DNA of 64,000 nucleotides from Pelomonas sp039929605 (GTDB taxonomy: Bacteria > Pseudomonadota > Gammaproteobacteria > Burkholderiales > Burkholderiaceae_C), in the NCBI RefSeq assembly GCF_039929605.1, contig NZ_JBDSQX010000076.1, positions 25,558-89,557 on the forward strand. Direction: 5' to 3'. The first letter of the stretch is position 1. Every line of letters starts with the position of its first letter. Shown piece by piece: positions 7,914 through 16,336 of the stretch. The notes beneath the pieces were generated by a model. That model was not told the origin of the DNA and made no database searches. It saw nothing but the letters and a program-made list of their open reading frames with translations. Both the position numbers and the translations under genes were made by a program.

Positions 7914-8764
7914 TGAAATACGCCGCGCCGACGCCGCTCGACTACTTCGCCACGCTGGTGGCGGAGGACGAGAGCCTGAACCTCCTCGAAGCCGCCATCA
8001 GCCTGGCGCAAGACGACCACCCCCGGCTGGACGTGCAGGCCTCGCTGGCCCAGGTGGACGCTTTCGCGCGCCGGCTGCGCGAGCGCATCGGGCCCGAGAC
8101 GGCGCCGCCCGACCGGCTGCGCCTGCTGACGCGCTTCTTTCACGGCGAGCTGGGTTTCGCCGGCAACCTGAACAACTACTACGCGGCCGACAACAGCTTC
8201 GTCCACCGCGTGCTGGAAACACGGCGCGGCATTCCCATCACGCTGGCCGTGCTGCTGCTGGAGCTGGGCGAGCAGGCGGGCCTGCGCATGGCGGGCGTGG
8301 CCTTCCCCGGCCATTTCCTCGTCAAGTGCCGCATCGGGCTAGGTGAGGTCGTCATTGACCCCTTCACAGGCGAGGCGCTTTCGGCCAGTCGGCTGGACGA
8401 ATTGCTGGCCGTCTACCGCCAGGGCAGCGACTTGCCGAATGACCTGGAGCTGCCGCTGGAATTCTTCCTTCGCGCCGCCACCAAGCGCCAGATCCTGGCC
8501 CGCATGCTGCGCAACCTCAGGGAAGTGCACCGCGCCGCATGCGACTGGCCGCGTTTGCTGGCCGTGCAGCAGCGCCTGGTCGTGCTGCTGCCTGGCGACG
8601 CGATCGAGCGGCGCGACCGCGCCCTCGCGCTGCAGGCCGTGGGTGCCAACGCCGCTGCGGCCGAGGATCTAGTTTTTTACCTGGCCGAGTGCGGCGACGC
8701 GCCTGACGCGGACGCGCTGCGCGATCGCCTCGCCGAGCTGCTTGCGCAGCGTCCGAAACGATGA
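7913..8764 (+). CDS. SirB1 family protein (transglutaminase-like plus TPR)
   Basis: 283 residues. The N-terminal half has the SirB1/transglutaminase-like core: NLNNYYAADNSFVHRVLETR, RRGIPITLAVLLLELG and GVAFPGHFLVKC. The C-terminal part has helical TPR-like repeats (RMLRNLREVHRAA...). SirB1-family proteins are widespread with no firmly defined activity; the transglutaminase-like Cys may be absent or non-catalytic. Joined to murJ by TGATG and to hda by ATGA, so it belongs to the coupled run. Confidence 0.85.
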   Translation: MKYAAPTPLDYFATLVAEDESLNLLEAAISLAQDDHPRLDVQASLAQVDAFARRLRERIGPETAPPDRLRLLTRFFHGELGFAGNLNNYYAADNSFVHRVLETRRGIPITLAVLLLELGEQAGLRMAGVAFPGHFLVKCRIGLGEVVIDPFTGEALSASRLDELLAVYRQGSDLPNDLELPLEFFLRAATKRQILARMLRNLREVHRAACDWPRLLAVQQRLVVLLPGDAIERRDRALALQAVGANAAAAEDLVFYLAECGDAPDADALRDRLAELLAQRPKR

Positions 8765-9426
8765 GGCAGATCCCGCTCGCGCTGCTGGCTCCGCCCGCAC
8801 ACAGCTTCGACAACTTCCTGCCCGGCGCCAATGCCGAGGCGCTGGCCTATCTGCTCGGCCTGATGCCCGCCGATCCACCGGTGCTGCTGTGGGGCCCGAC
8901 GGGTTCGGGCAAGACCCATCTGCTGCAGGCGCTGGCAGAGCGCTGGCAAGCCGCCGGCCAGCGTGTCGCTTGGTATGACGCCGACACCGCCTTGCCCTGG
9001 GAGCTGCCGGCGCATGAGAGCCTGCTGCTGCTGGACGACTGCCAGCGTTTCGACGCCGGCCAGCAGCATGCGGCCTTTGCGCTCTTCGTCGAATCGGCAG
9101 GGCAGGGCTACACCTTCGTTGCCGCAGCCGATGCGCCCGCCATCGACCTCACCGTTCGCGAGGACCTGCGCACCCGCCTCGGCTGGGGCCCCGGCTTTGC
9201 GCTGGAACCGCTGCGCGAGGCCGAGATGCGCGCGGTGCTGCGCCGCGAGGCCGACCGCCGCGGCCTGCTGCTCGGCGACGACGTGCTGTCCTATCTGCTG
9301 ACTCGCTTCGAGCGCAATCTCAAGGGCTTGATGGCGCTGCTGGAGCGGCTCGACGAGTTCGCCCTGGCCAGCAAGCGGCCGCTGACCGTGCCGCTGTTGA
9401 AGGCCATGTTGGCCGACGAAAAATAG
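8761..9426 (+). CDS. hda: DnaA regulatory inactivator Hda
   Basis: 221 residues, DnaA-like AAA+ protein lacking the DNA-binding domain. The N-terminal RQIPLAL is the short motif that docks on the beta sliding clamp. HSFDNFLPG follows, then Walker A GPTGSGKT (residues 45-52) and Walker B-like LLLLDDCQ. Hda with the clamp stimulates ATP hydrolysis by DnaA and prevents re-initiation. It overlaps the sirB1-like gene by four bases and is followed after 16 bases by the HAD phosphatase gene. Confidence 0.92.
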   Translation: MRQIPLALLAPPAHSFDNFLPGANAEALAYLLGLMPADPPVLLWGPTGSGKTHLLQALAERWQAAGQRVAWYDADTALPWELPAHESLLLLDDCQRFDAGQQHAAFALFVESAGQGYTFVAAADAPAIDLTVREDLRTRLGWGPGFALEPLREAEMRAVLRREADRRGLLLGDDVLSYLLTRFERNLKGLMALLERLDEFALASKRPLTVPLLKAMLADEK

Positions 9427-9442
9427 ACTCTGACCCCATTTT

Positions 9443-10111
9443 ATGAATCTCACGCTGTTTGACCTGGACGGGACCTTGATTCCGGTGGACTCCGACCACT
9501 CCTTCGGCAGCTTCATGGTAGAGGTCGGCTGGGTGGATGCCGAGGTCTGGGGCCGGCGCAACGACGAGTTCTTCGCCCAGTACAACGCCGGCACGCTGGA
9601 CCTGCCGGCGTATGTCGAGTTCGCAACTTCCGCCTTTCGCAGCCGGCCGCTGGCCGAGGCGCTGGCGATGCGCGAGCGCTTCATGGCCGAGGTCATGCAG
9701 CCCGCGTTGCGGCCCGAGGCGAGGGCGCTGGTGGAGAAGCACCGAGCAGCGGGCGACCTGATCGCGTTGGTCACGGCCACCAATGAGTTCGTTACCGCGC
9801 CGATCGCCGCTGCCTTTGGCATTGAACACCTGATCGCCGTCCAGCTGGAGCGCGATGCCACCGGCCACTACACCGGTGCCATCCGGGGCGTGCCGAGCTT
9901 CCGCGAGGGCAAGATCGAACGGGTCGAGACCTGGCTCCAGAGCCTGGGGGCACAATCCGCCGAGTTCGAGCGTGTCACGTTCTATAGCGACTCGACCAAC
10001 GACCTGCCCCTGCTTGAACGCGTCAGCCATCCGGTGGCGACCAATCCCAGCCCCACGCTCGCGCGGATCGCCAGCGAACGCGGCTGGCCCCAGCTCAAAC
10101 TCTTCGCATGA
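9443..10111 (+). CDS. HAD-IB family hydrolase (SerB-like)
   Basis: 222 residues. HAD motifs are clear: FDLDGTL at residues 5-11 with the nucleophile and acid Asp, LVTATN (motif II), GKIERVETWL with the Lys of motif III, and YSDSTNDLPLLE (motif IV Asp pair). The helical cap and arrangement place it among phosphoserine-phosphatase-like enzymes; the actual substrate is not evident. It lies between hda and pcnB, a conserved order in Burkholderiales, and overlaps pcnB by four bases. Confidence 0.85.
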   Translation: MNLTLFDLDGTLIPVDSDHSFGSFMVEVGWVDAEVWGRRNDEFFAQYNAGTLDLPAYVEFATSAFRSRPLAEALAMRERFMAEVMQPALRPEARALVEKHRAAGDLIALVTATNEFVTAPIAAAFGIEHLIAVQLERDATGHYTGAIRGVPSFREGKIERVETWLQSLGAQSAEFERVTFYSDSTNDLPLLERVSHPVATNPSPTLARIASERGWPQLKLFA

Positions 10112-11679
10112 TCAAGAAGTTCATCGACAAACTACTCGGCAAACCTGCCGCTGCTGCTGCAGCGCCCAAGAAGGTCAGCCCTCTCGGCAAGCGCGTCGAA
10201 CTCGCGGCAGACGTGCACCGCATCGACCCCGGACTGCTCGACGAGCGGGCCGTCAAGGTCGTCAAGACACTCACCGACGCCGGCTTCGAGGCCTACATCG
10301 TCGGCGGCGCCGTGCGCGACCTGCTGTTGAACGTGCGGCCCAAGGACTTCGACGTCGCCACCAACGCGACGCCGGAGCAGGTCAAGGGCCTGTTCCGCCG
10401 CGCCTTCATCATCGGCCGGCGCTTTCGCATCGTTCACGTTGTCTACGGCCGTGGTCGCGAGCATGAGGTCATCGAGGTCTCGACCTTCCGCGCGCTGCCG
10501 ACCGAATCCGAAGCCGTCGCCGGCAACGAGAAGACCTCCAAGAGCGCGCTCGAGGGCAAGTCCCATGCCGTGGACGCCGAAGGCCGCGTGCTGCGCGACA
10601 ACGTCTGGGGCCCGCAGATCGAGGATGCTGCTCGCCGCGACTACACCGTCAACGCGATGTACTACGACCCGCAGCGCCAGCTCGTCATCGACTACCACGG
10701 CGGCCTGGCCGACGCGCGCGCCAAGCTTCTGCGCATGATCGGCGACCCCGAGACCCGCTACCGCGAAGACCCCGTCCGCATCATTCGCGCCGTGCGTTTC
10801 GCCGCCAAGCTGGGTTTTACGCTGGAGCCCAAGACGCTGGCGCCGGTCAAGACCTCGGCGGCCCTGCTGGCCAATGTGCCGGCTTCGCGCCTGTTCGACG
10901 AAATGATCAAGCTGCTGCAGACCGGCCACTCGCTGGCCAGCATCGCGCAGCTGAAGAAGCTCGGCCTGGGGCGGGGCACCTTCGCCGTGCTGGACGCCAT
11001 GCTGACCGACACCGGCGACCTGCACGACGGCATCCGTGGCAAGTTCGTGCGCCAGGCGTTCGAAGACACCGACCGCCGGGTCGCCGAAGGCCGGGGTGTC
11101 AGCCCCAGCTTCATGCTCGCCTGCATGCTCTGGCATGAGGTGCTGGACCGCTGGACCAAGATCCGCGATGGCGGCGAGGCGCCCGTGCCGGCGCTGGCCC
11201 AGGCCATCGACGCCGTCTTCGACGCCCGCATCGGCGACATCTCCGGCCGCGGCAAGCTGGCCGGCGACATGCGCGAGATCTGGATGATGCAGACCCGCTT
11301 CGAGCGCCGCACCGGCTCGGGCGTCTTCAGCCTCATCGAGCAGCCGCGTTACCGCGCCGGCTTCGATTTCCTGCGTTTGCGCGCCGACGCGGGCGAGATC
11401 GACCCCTTGCTGGCCGACTGGTGGGAGGACTTCGCTCTCGGCAGCGACGACGACCGCCAGGCCCTGCTGGCCGACGCCCGTGCCGCCCAGCAGAAGCAGC
11501 CGCGCGTGGCGCGAGCACCGCGACCCGAGGCTGCAGCTGGTGAAACGCCGGTCGGTGAAGCTCCCTTTGACGAAGAGGCAGACGAGGCGGTTGCCGATGC
11601 GCCGGCCCGCAAGCGCCGCCGTCGTCGCCGCAAGCCTGCGGGCGAGGGCGCTGCTGCACCCGCACCTGCGGCGGAGTGA
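10108..11679 (+). CDS. pcnB: Poly(A) polymerase I
   Basis: 523 residues. The nucleotidyltransferase signature GGAVRDLLLNVRPKDFDVAT lies near residues 68-87, followed by the family's EVSTFRALP and RRDYTVNAMYYD regions and a long helical body. The tail is low-complexity (alanine/glutamate) and ends with a run of arginines (RKRRRRRRKP), as is usual in proteobacterial PcnB. It adds 3' poly(A) tails that mark RNAs for decay. Translationally coupled on both sides: ATGA with the HAD gene and GTGA with folK. Confidence 0.93.
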   Translation: MIKKFIDKLLGKPAAAAAAPKKVSPLGKRVELAADVHRIDPGLLDERAVKVVKTLTDAGFEAYIVGGAVRDLLLNVRPKDFDVATNATPEQVKGLFRRAFIIGRRFRIVHVVYGRGREHEVIEVSTFRALPTESEAVAGNEKTSKSALEGKSHAVDAEGRVLRDNVWGPQIEDAARRDYTVNAMYYDPQRQLVIDYHGGLADARAKLLRMIGDPETRYREDPVRIIRAVRFAAKLGFTLEPKTLAPVKTSAALLANVPASRLFDEMIKLLQTGHSLASIAQLKKLGLGRGTFAVLDAMLTDTGDLHDGIRGKFVRQAFEDTDRRVAEGRGVSPSFMLACMLWHEVLDRWTKIRDGGEAPVPALAQAIDAVFDARIGDISGRGKLAGDMREIWMMQTRFERRTGSGVFSLIEQPRYRAGFDFLRLRADAGEIDPLLADWWEDFALGSDDDRQALLADARAAQQKQPRVARAPRPEAAAGETPVGEAPFDEEADEAVADAPARKRRRRRRKPAGEGAAAPAPAAE

Positions 11680-12158
11680 CTTCGCGGGCCTACGTCGGCC
11701 TGGGTGCCAACCTCGGCGCCGATCTGCGTGCGACGCTGACACAGGCTGCTCAGGCCCTCGCGGCGCTGCCGGGCAGCCGGCTCTCGGCCCTGTCCAGCGC
11801 CTGGCGCAGCGCGCCCGTTGATGCCGGCGGGCCAGACTTCCTGAACGCGGTCGCCGCGCTGGACACGGCGCTTGCGCCCATTGAACTGCTGGACGCGCTG
11901 CAAGCCATCGAGCTGGCCCATGGCCGCGAGCGCCCCTACCGCAACGCGCCGCGCACGCTGGACCTGGACCTGCTGCTCTACGGCGACCTCACGCTCGCCA
12001 CGCCGCGCCTGGCGCTGCCGCACCCGCGCCTGGGCGAACGCGCCTTTGTGCTGCGCCCATTGCTGGAGATTGCGCCTGAACTGGCCCATCTCGCGACTGG
12101 CGATGCCTGGCGCGATCAGCGCATCGAGCGCCGCGGCGCTATCGCCACTGACCTCTGA
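11676..12158 (+). CDS. folK: 6-hydroxymethyl-dihydropterin pyrophosphokinase
   Basis: 160 residues starting at GTG 11676, which overlaps the pcnB stop (GTGA). HPPK marks: AYVGLGANLG at the start, SSAWRSAPV, GPDFLNAVA, and the signature RTLDLDLLLYGD containing the Mg-binding aspartates. It transfers pyrophosphate from ATP to the pterin in folate synthesis. pcnB-folK is a common pair in Beta- and Gammaproteobacteria. Confidence 0.94.
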   Translation: MTSRAYVGLGANLGADLRATLTQAAQALAALPGSRLSALSSAWRSAPVDAGGPDFLNAVAALDTALAPIELLDALQAIELAHGRERPYRNAPRTLDLDLLLYGDLTLATPRLALPHPRLGERAFVLRPLLEIAPELAHLATGDAWRDQRIERRGAIATDL

Positions 12159-12169
12159 AAGGACCTGCG

Positions 12170-12526
12170 ATGTTCTCGACCCTTGCCGGCTGGCAGACCG
12201 TGGGCTTGCTGCTGCTGTCCAACGTCTTCATGACCTTTGCCTGGTACGGCCACCTCAAGGGGCTGGCCACCAAGCCCTGGTGGATCGCCGCTGGCATCAG
12301 CTGGGGCATCGCGCTGTTCGAGTACCTGCTGCAGGTGCCGGCCAACCGCATCGGCCACGGCGCGGGCTTCAGCCTCGCTCAGCTCAAGATCACCCAGGAG
12401 GTCATCACGCTGGCCGTCTTCGTGCCCTTCAGTCTCTACTACATGGGCGAGCCGTTGAAGCTGGATTTCGTCTGGGCCGGGCTGTGCCTGATGGGGGCCG
12501 TCTACTTCATCTTCCGGTCGGCTTGA
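12170..12526 (+). CDS. DMT family protein (DUF486)
   Basis: 118 residues with four hydrophobic segments. The pattern LLLLSNVFMTFAWYGHLK, FEYLLQVPANRIG and FSLAQLKITQEVITL is that of the small DUF486 membrane proteins, distant relatives of EamA/SMR transporters. Substrate unknown. Preceded by a ribosome site (AAAGGA) 11 bases after folK. Confidence 0.8.
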   Translation: MFSTLAGWQTVGLLLLSNVFMTFAWYGHLKGLATKPWWIAAGISWGIALFEYLLQVPANRIGHGAGFSLAQLKITQEVITLAVFVPFSLYYMGEPLKLDFVWAGLCLMGAVYFIFRSA

Positions 12527-12585
12527 CGACGGTTCGGTGACGGCGCCCGCTAAACTGCTCGGCTTCCAGAGATACAAGGACGTCC

Positions 12586-13233
12586 ATGCTGTTTGGCAAG
12601 CTGCTGCCCCGTGAGGGCAATTTTTTTGAGCTGTTCAACGAGCATGGCGGCTTCATCCTGGAAGGTGCGCGCGCCTTCCAGAAAATGATCGAGAACTACG
12701 CCAACCCGGCGCTGCGCCAGCAGTACGCGGATGAGGTCGACAAGGCCGAGCATGCCGCCGACCGCGTCACCGCCGAGGTGAACCGGCTGCTGCACCGCAC
12801 CTTCATCACGCCGATTGATCGTGAGCAGATCCACAGCCTGATCAATGCGATGGACGACATCGTCGACCTGCTGCAAGACTCGTCCGAAACGTTGCAGCTC
12901 TACGACGTTCGCGCCATTCCCGAGCAGGTGCTGCAGTTGACGATGTTGTCGGTTCGCTGTTGCGAGCGTGTGCAGCATGCCGTCACGCTGCTGCCTCACT
13001 TGAGCCAGCCGGCCACCACCGAGGCGGCCATCAAGACCTGCGAGGAAATCGATCAACTGGAGTCTGACGCCGACCGCGTCATGCGCTCGGCGATGTCGCG
13101 GCTGTTCCGCGAAGAGCCCGATGTGCGCGAGCTCATCAAGCTCAAGGCCATCTACGAGCAGCTCGAATCCATTTCCGACCGCTGCGAAGACGTGGCCAAT
13201 CTGATCGAGGGCATCGTCCTCGAGAACTCCTGA
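12586..13233 (+). CDS. DUF47 / PhoU-like regulator of phosphate transporter
   Basis: 215 residues, all-helical, with the DUF47 pattern LLPREGNFFELFNEH, DEVDKAEHAADRVT, RTFITPIDREQIHSLI and CEEIDQLESDADRV. These PhoU-like proteins are encoded beside Pit transporters and are thought to modulate them. AAGGA precedes the ATG, and the pit gene starts 9 bases downstream, so the two form one unit. Confidence 0.88.
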   Translation: MLFGKLLPREGNFFELFNEHGGFILEGARAFQKMIENYANPALRQQYADEVDKAEHAADRVTAEVNRLLHRTFITPIDREQIHSLINAMDDIVDLLQDSSETLQLYDVRAIPEQVLQLTMLSVRCCERVQHAVTLLPHLSQPATTEAAIKTCEEIDQLESDADRVMRSAMSRLFREEPDVRELIKLKAIYEQLESISDRCEDVANLIEGIVLENS

Positions 13234-13242
13234 TCGCTGCGC

Positions 13243-14253
13243 ATGGCATCCGCTGAGATCACCTTCTGGGTGGTGGCCTTGCTCGTCGTCATGGCGTTGC
13301 TGTTCGACTTCATGAATGGCTTCCACGACGCAGCCAACTCCATCGCCACCGTTGTCTCGACCGGGGTGCTGAAGCCGCAGCAGGCGGTGCTGTTCGCCGC
13401 CTTCTTCAATGTCGTCGCCATTGCCATCTTCCAGCTCAACGTGGCGGCGACCATCGGCAAGGGCATCGTCGAGCCCGGCATCGTTGACCACCACGTCGTG
13501 TTCGGCGCGCTGATGGGCGCCATCACCTGGAATTTCATCACCTGGTGGTGGGGCATCCCGTCGAGCTCTTCGCATGCGTTGATCGGTGGCATCGCGGGCG
13601 CCGTTGTCGCCAAGGCCGGTCCGTCTGCGCTGGTCGCGGGCGGCATTTGGAAGACCGTCGCCTTCATCGTCATCTCGCCGCTGCTGGGCTACTTGCTAGG
13701 GTCGCTGATGATGGTCCTGGTCGCCTGGATCTGCCGAAACAAGTCGCCGTTGCGCGTCGACCGATGGTTCCGACGGTTGCAGCTTGTCTCAGCGGGGCTG
13801 TACAGCCTGGGCCATGGCGGCAACGACGCGCAGAAGACCATCGGCCTGATCTGGATGTTGCTCATCGCCGCCGGCATGCTCTCGACCCATGAGACCTCGC
13901 CGCCGGTCTGGGTCATCGTCGCCTGCTACATCGCCATCGGCATGGGCACGATGTTCGGTGGCTGGCGCATCGTGCAGACCATGGGTCAGCGCATCACCAA
14001 GCTCAAGCCCGTGGGCGGGTTCTGCGCCGAGACCGGCGGTGCCATCACGCTGTTTGTTGCGACGGCGCTGGGAGTGCCGGTGTCCACCACCCACACCATC
14101 ACCGGCGCCATCGTCGGTGTGGGCTCGGTGCAGCGCGCCTCGGCCGTGCGTTGGGGCGTGGCCGGCACGATCGTCTGGGCTTGGATCTTCACGATCCCGG
14201 CCTCGGCGCTGGTGGCCGGCATCTGCTACTGGGTCAGCTTTGCGCTTTACTGA
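13243..14253 (+). CDS. pit: Low-affinity inorganic phosphate transporter (PiT family)
   Basis: 336 residues with about ten membrane segments. The two inverted PiT signatures are visible: MNGFHDAANSIATVVSTGVL near residues 25-45 and LGHGGNDAQKTIGLIWM in the second half. These proteins import phosphate, usually as a metal-phosphate complex with protons. The paired DUF47 gene lies upstream. Its 3' end overlaps the opposing TM2 gene by seven bases. Confidence 0.92.
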   Translation: MASAEITFWVVALLVVMALLFDFMNGFHDAANSIATVVSTGVLKPQQAVLFAAFFNVVAIAIFQLNVAATIGKGIVEPGIVDHHVVFGALMGAITWNFITWWWGIPSSSSHALIGGIAGAVVAKAGPSALVAGGIWKTVAFIVISPLLGYLLGSLMMVLVAWICRNKSPLRVDRWFRRLQLVSAGLYSLGHGGNDAQKTIGLIWMLLIAAGMLSTHETSPPVWVIVACYIAIGMGTMFGGWRIVQTMGQRITKLKPVGGFCAETGGAITLFVATALGVPVSTTHTITGAIVGVGSVQRASAVRWGVAGTIVWAWIFTIPASALVAGICYWVSFALY

Positions 14254-14675
14254 TCGATTTGCGCTTCGAAGTAGCGCTGTGCGCTGAAGGCGATGGTCGC
14301 CATCAGTGCCGTGCCGCCGATGAAGACGCACAGGATGACCCCGATGATGGCGCCCCAGCCGCCCAGTTCGGCAGCTCGGCCGGCGTTGAAACGCGCATTC
14401 CAGCGCTCGTCGGGCATCAGCCCGTAGACGATGCCGCCGAGCAGCGCGGCAACCAGGCTGATGCCCAGCAGCGGCAGCAGCACCCAGGCCAGCCGGTCGT
14501 CTTGGCCGAGTGCGTTCATGCGCTGCAAGCCGACCAGGCCGAGTAGCGTCGGCAGCGGGAACAGCCAGGCCCAACGGTCCTTGAACCCGTGCAGGTAGAA
14601 ACGGTGCAGGCCGAAGACGCCGCCGAGCAGGGCCAGCCAGGTCGCGACGGCCTTTTGTTTGACGGCCGTGTTCAT
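14247..14675 (-). CDS. TM2 domain membrane protein
   Basis: 142 residues. The N-terminal KAVATWLALLGGVFGLHRFY matches the TM2 domain (paired helices with a GxHRFY turn), and two or three more hydrophobic helices follow. Function unknown in bacteria. The start is set at the ATG at 14675; the longer frame reaching 15074 would run through the neighbouring acetyltransferase. The stop codon lies inside the end of pit. Confidence 0.72.
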   Translation of the reverse strand: MNTAVKQKAVATWLALLGGVFGLHRFYLHGFKDRWAWLFPLPTLLGLVGLQRMNALGQDDRLAWVLLPLLGISLVAALLGGIVYGLMPDERWNARFNAGRAAELGGWGAIIGVILCVFIGGTALMATIAFSAQRYFEAQIDQ

Positions 14676-14689
14676 TGATGCACCCTTCG

Positions 14690-14745
14690 GCCTGCGGCCT
14701 GTCCCGCCAGGCGGGAGCAAGCTTGCTTGGGGCGGCCCGGCGCGG
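14690..14745. repeat. Intergenic palindromic repeat (copy B)
   Basis: Short gap between two leftward genes. Contains CCCGCC-A-GGCGGG (tight hairpin) and the 18-mer GCTTGGGGCGGCCCGGCG (14725-14742), also found at 5804-5821. Confidence 0.5.
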
Positions 14746-14748
14746 CGC

Positions 14749-15297
14749 TCATTCGGCGCCGACGCTGTCGCCCAGGCCCAGTGGGCGCTGCATGAGCACG
14801 ACGTCCAGCCAGCGGCCGAACTTCCAGCCGGCGCTCTTGAGCACGCCGGTGTGCTCGAAACCCAGCGCCGTGTGCACGCCGACGGAGCCGGCATTGGCCG
14901 CGTCGCCGATGACAGCCAGCATCTGGCGTGCACCGGCAGCCTCGCAGCGGGCCAGCAGCTCTGCCAGCAGCAGCCGGCCCACGCCCTGGCCCTGGGCTGC
15001 GGGCGCCAGGTAGATGGAGTCCTCCACGCAGAAGCGGTAGGCCAGGCGAGGGCGGAAGTAGTTGGCGTAGGCATAACCCAGCGGTTCGCCGTTGCGCTCG
15101 GCCACCAGCCAGGGGAGATTGCGGCCCAGCACCTCGGCGCGGCGGCGGCCCATTTCGTCGACGCTGGGCGTCTCGGTCTCGAACGTGCCGGTGCCGTTCT
15201 CGACGGCGTGGGCGTAGATGGCCTGGATCGCTGGCAGATCGGCGTCGGTACTGGGGCGAATCGTCAAAGGCAGGGCGGCGGGGAAGGGCTGTGACAT
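14749..15297 (-). CDS. GNAT N-acetyltransferase, phosphinothricin-acetyltransferase-like
   Basis: 182 residues. The start PLTIRPSTDADLPAIQAIYAHAV (residues ~10-32), then GTFETETPS, PWLVAERNGEPLGYAYA and the acetyl-CoA loop QGQGVGRLLL are characteristic of the Pat/Bar/MddA-type GNAT family. Members acetylate small amines such as phosphinothricin or methionine sulfone/sulfoximine. The natural substrate here is unknown. It is divergent from rpsP. Confidence 0.8.
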   Translation of the reverse strand: MSQPFPAALPLTIRPSTDADLPAIQAIYAHAVENGTGTFETETPSVDEMGRRRAEVLGRNLPWLVAERNGEPLGYAYANYFRPRLAYRFCVEDSIYLAPAAQGQGVGRLLLAELLARCEAAGARQMLAVIGDAANAGSVGVHTALGFEHTGVLKSAGWKFGRWLDVVLMQRPLGLGDSVGAE

Positions 15298-15339
15298 CTG
15301 TCTTTCGGAAAGCTGCTCGAAATCGGTCGCGGCCGAGTT

Positions 15340-15345
15340 TATAAT
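15340..15345 (+). promoter_or_regulatory. Probable -10 box of the rpsP operon
   Basis: A perfect TATAAT at 15340-15345; no good -35 is seen at the expected distance. A transcript would start near 15352 and carry a leader of about 125 bases, with a hairpin GGCAGG-GGTT-CCTGCC before the rpsP start. Confidence 0.45.
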
Positions 15346-15478
15346 GCTGGGTTTTGGCGTCGGTCGCAGATGGCTGCGGCGTATCTACGAGGCCTCCCCC
15401 GGCAGGGGTTCCTGCCATTCGACTTGCTAGCCCTGAGTGTCTCCTCGTGCAGTGGTCGCCCAATTTTTAGGAAACATC

Positions 15479-15736
15479 ATGGTTGTAATTCGTCTGGCTC
15501 GCGGCGGCTCCAAGAAGCGTCCCTTCTACAACATCGTTGTCGCCAACAGCCGCCAGCGCCGTGACGGCCGCTTCATCGAGCGCGTCGGCTTCTACAACCC
15601 GGTCGCGTCAGGCGCTGCTGAAAAGCTGCGCGTCGAGCAGGACCGCGTGGCCTACTGGGTCGGTGTTGGCGCCCAGCTGTCGCCCACCGTGATCCGTCTG
15701 GTGGGTGACGCCAAGACGGCTGCTGTGGCCGCCTGA
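15479..15736 (+). CDS. rpsP: 30S ribosomal protein S16
   Basis: 85 residues starting MVVIRLARGGSKKRPFYNIV, with DGRFIERVGFYNP and the family's usual short Ala-rich end. AGGAAAC precedes the ATG. First gene of the conserved rpsP-rimM-trmD-rplS operon. S16 is needed for 30S assembly. Confidence 0.97.
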   Translation: MVVIRLARGGSKKRPFYNIVVANSRQRRDGRFIERVGFYNPVASGAAEKLRVEQDRVAYWVGVGAQLSPTVIRLVGDAKTAAVAA

Positions 15737-15741
15737 CCCTC

Positions 15742-16332
15742 GTGGTTGGCAACAAGCCTCAACAAGACGGCGCTTCGGCGCCGTCTTTTGCTTCTGAGTC
15801 CGGTGACCTGATCCAGGTCGGCCACATCCTGGACGCCTGGGGTGTCAAGGGCTGGTTCAAGGTCCAGGCCTACTCGAACCAGGCCGATGCGCTGTCCAAC
15901 GCCAAGCGCTGGTTCCTCAAGGCCGTTGCGCCTAAGACGGGTCAGCGCGAGTTGAAGGTCCTGTCCCTGCGTGAGCATGGCGAGGGTCTGGTGGCGAATG
16001 CTGACGGCATCGTCGACCGCAGCGGTGCCGAGGCGCTGCGCGGTTTCGAGGTGTGGATCTCGCGCGCCGACTTTCCCCGCGCGGGTGACGGCGAGTACTA
16101 CTGGATCGACTTGATCGGCCTGGACGTCCTCAACCGCGAGGGCCAGCTCCTTGGCCGCGTCATCGGTCTCATCGACACCGGGCCGCATGCCGTGCTGCGC
16201 ATCCTGCCGCCGGGCGTCGCCGAGCCCGCCAAGCCCGACCAGGAGAAGCTCATCCCCTTCGTCGGTGCCTTCATCGACGACGTGAGCCTCGAAGCGAAGC
16301 GGATCACGGTCGACTGGGGCCTTGATTTCTGA
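15742..16332 (+). CDS. rimM: Ribosome maturation factor RimM
   Basis: 196 residues. The core is clear: LIQVGHILDAWGVKGWFKV, EYYWIDLIGLDV and a C-terminal PRC-barrel region ending KRITVDWGLDF. RimM binds S19 and helps mature the 30S head. GTG at 15742 is the only usable start in frame, five bases after the rpsP stop. That places a strong terminator-like hairpin (15764-15788) within codons ~8-16, encoding a flexible tail ahead of the domain. It overlaps or nearly abuts trmD. Confidence 0.93.
   Translation: MVGNKPQQDGASAPSFASESGDLIQVGHILDAWGVKGWFKVQAYSNQADALSNAKRWFLKAVAPKTGQRELKVLSLREHGEGLVANADGIVDRSGAEALRGFEVWISRADFPRAGDGEYYWIDLIGLDVLNREGQLLGRVIGLIDTGPHAVLRILPPGVAEPAKPDQEKLIPFVGAFIDDVSLEAKRITVDWGLDF
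15763..15792 (+). terminator. Terminator-like hairpin inside the start of rimM
   Basis: AAGACGGCGC-TTCG-GCGCCGTCTT is a 10-bp perfect stem with an extra-stable UUCG loop, followed by TTGCTTCT. It lies 27 bases after the rpsP stop but inside the rimM reading frame. It would act as a partial terminator or attenuator, lowering rimM-trmD-rplS expression relative to rpsP. Confidence 0.7.
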
Positions 16333-16336
16333 AGCC

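Noticed and set aside
9424..9442. GACTCTGACCCCATTTT just before the HAD gene as a trace of a mobile element
   Set aside because: Resembles a short string often seen between genes in this group, but there are no inverted ends, duplication or second copy in the window.
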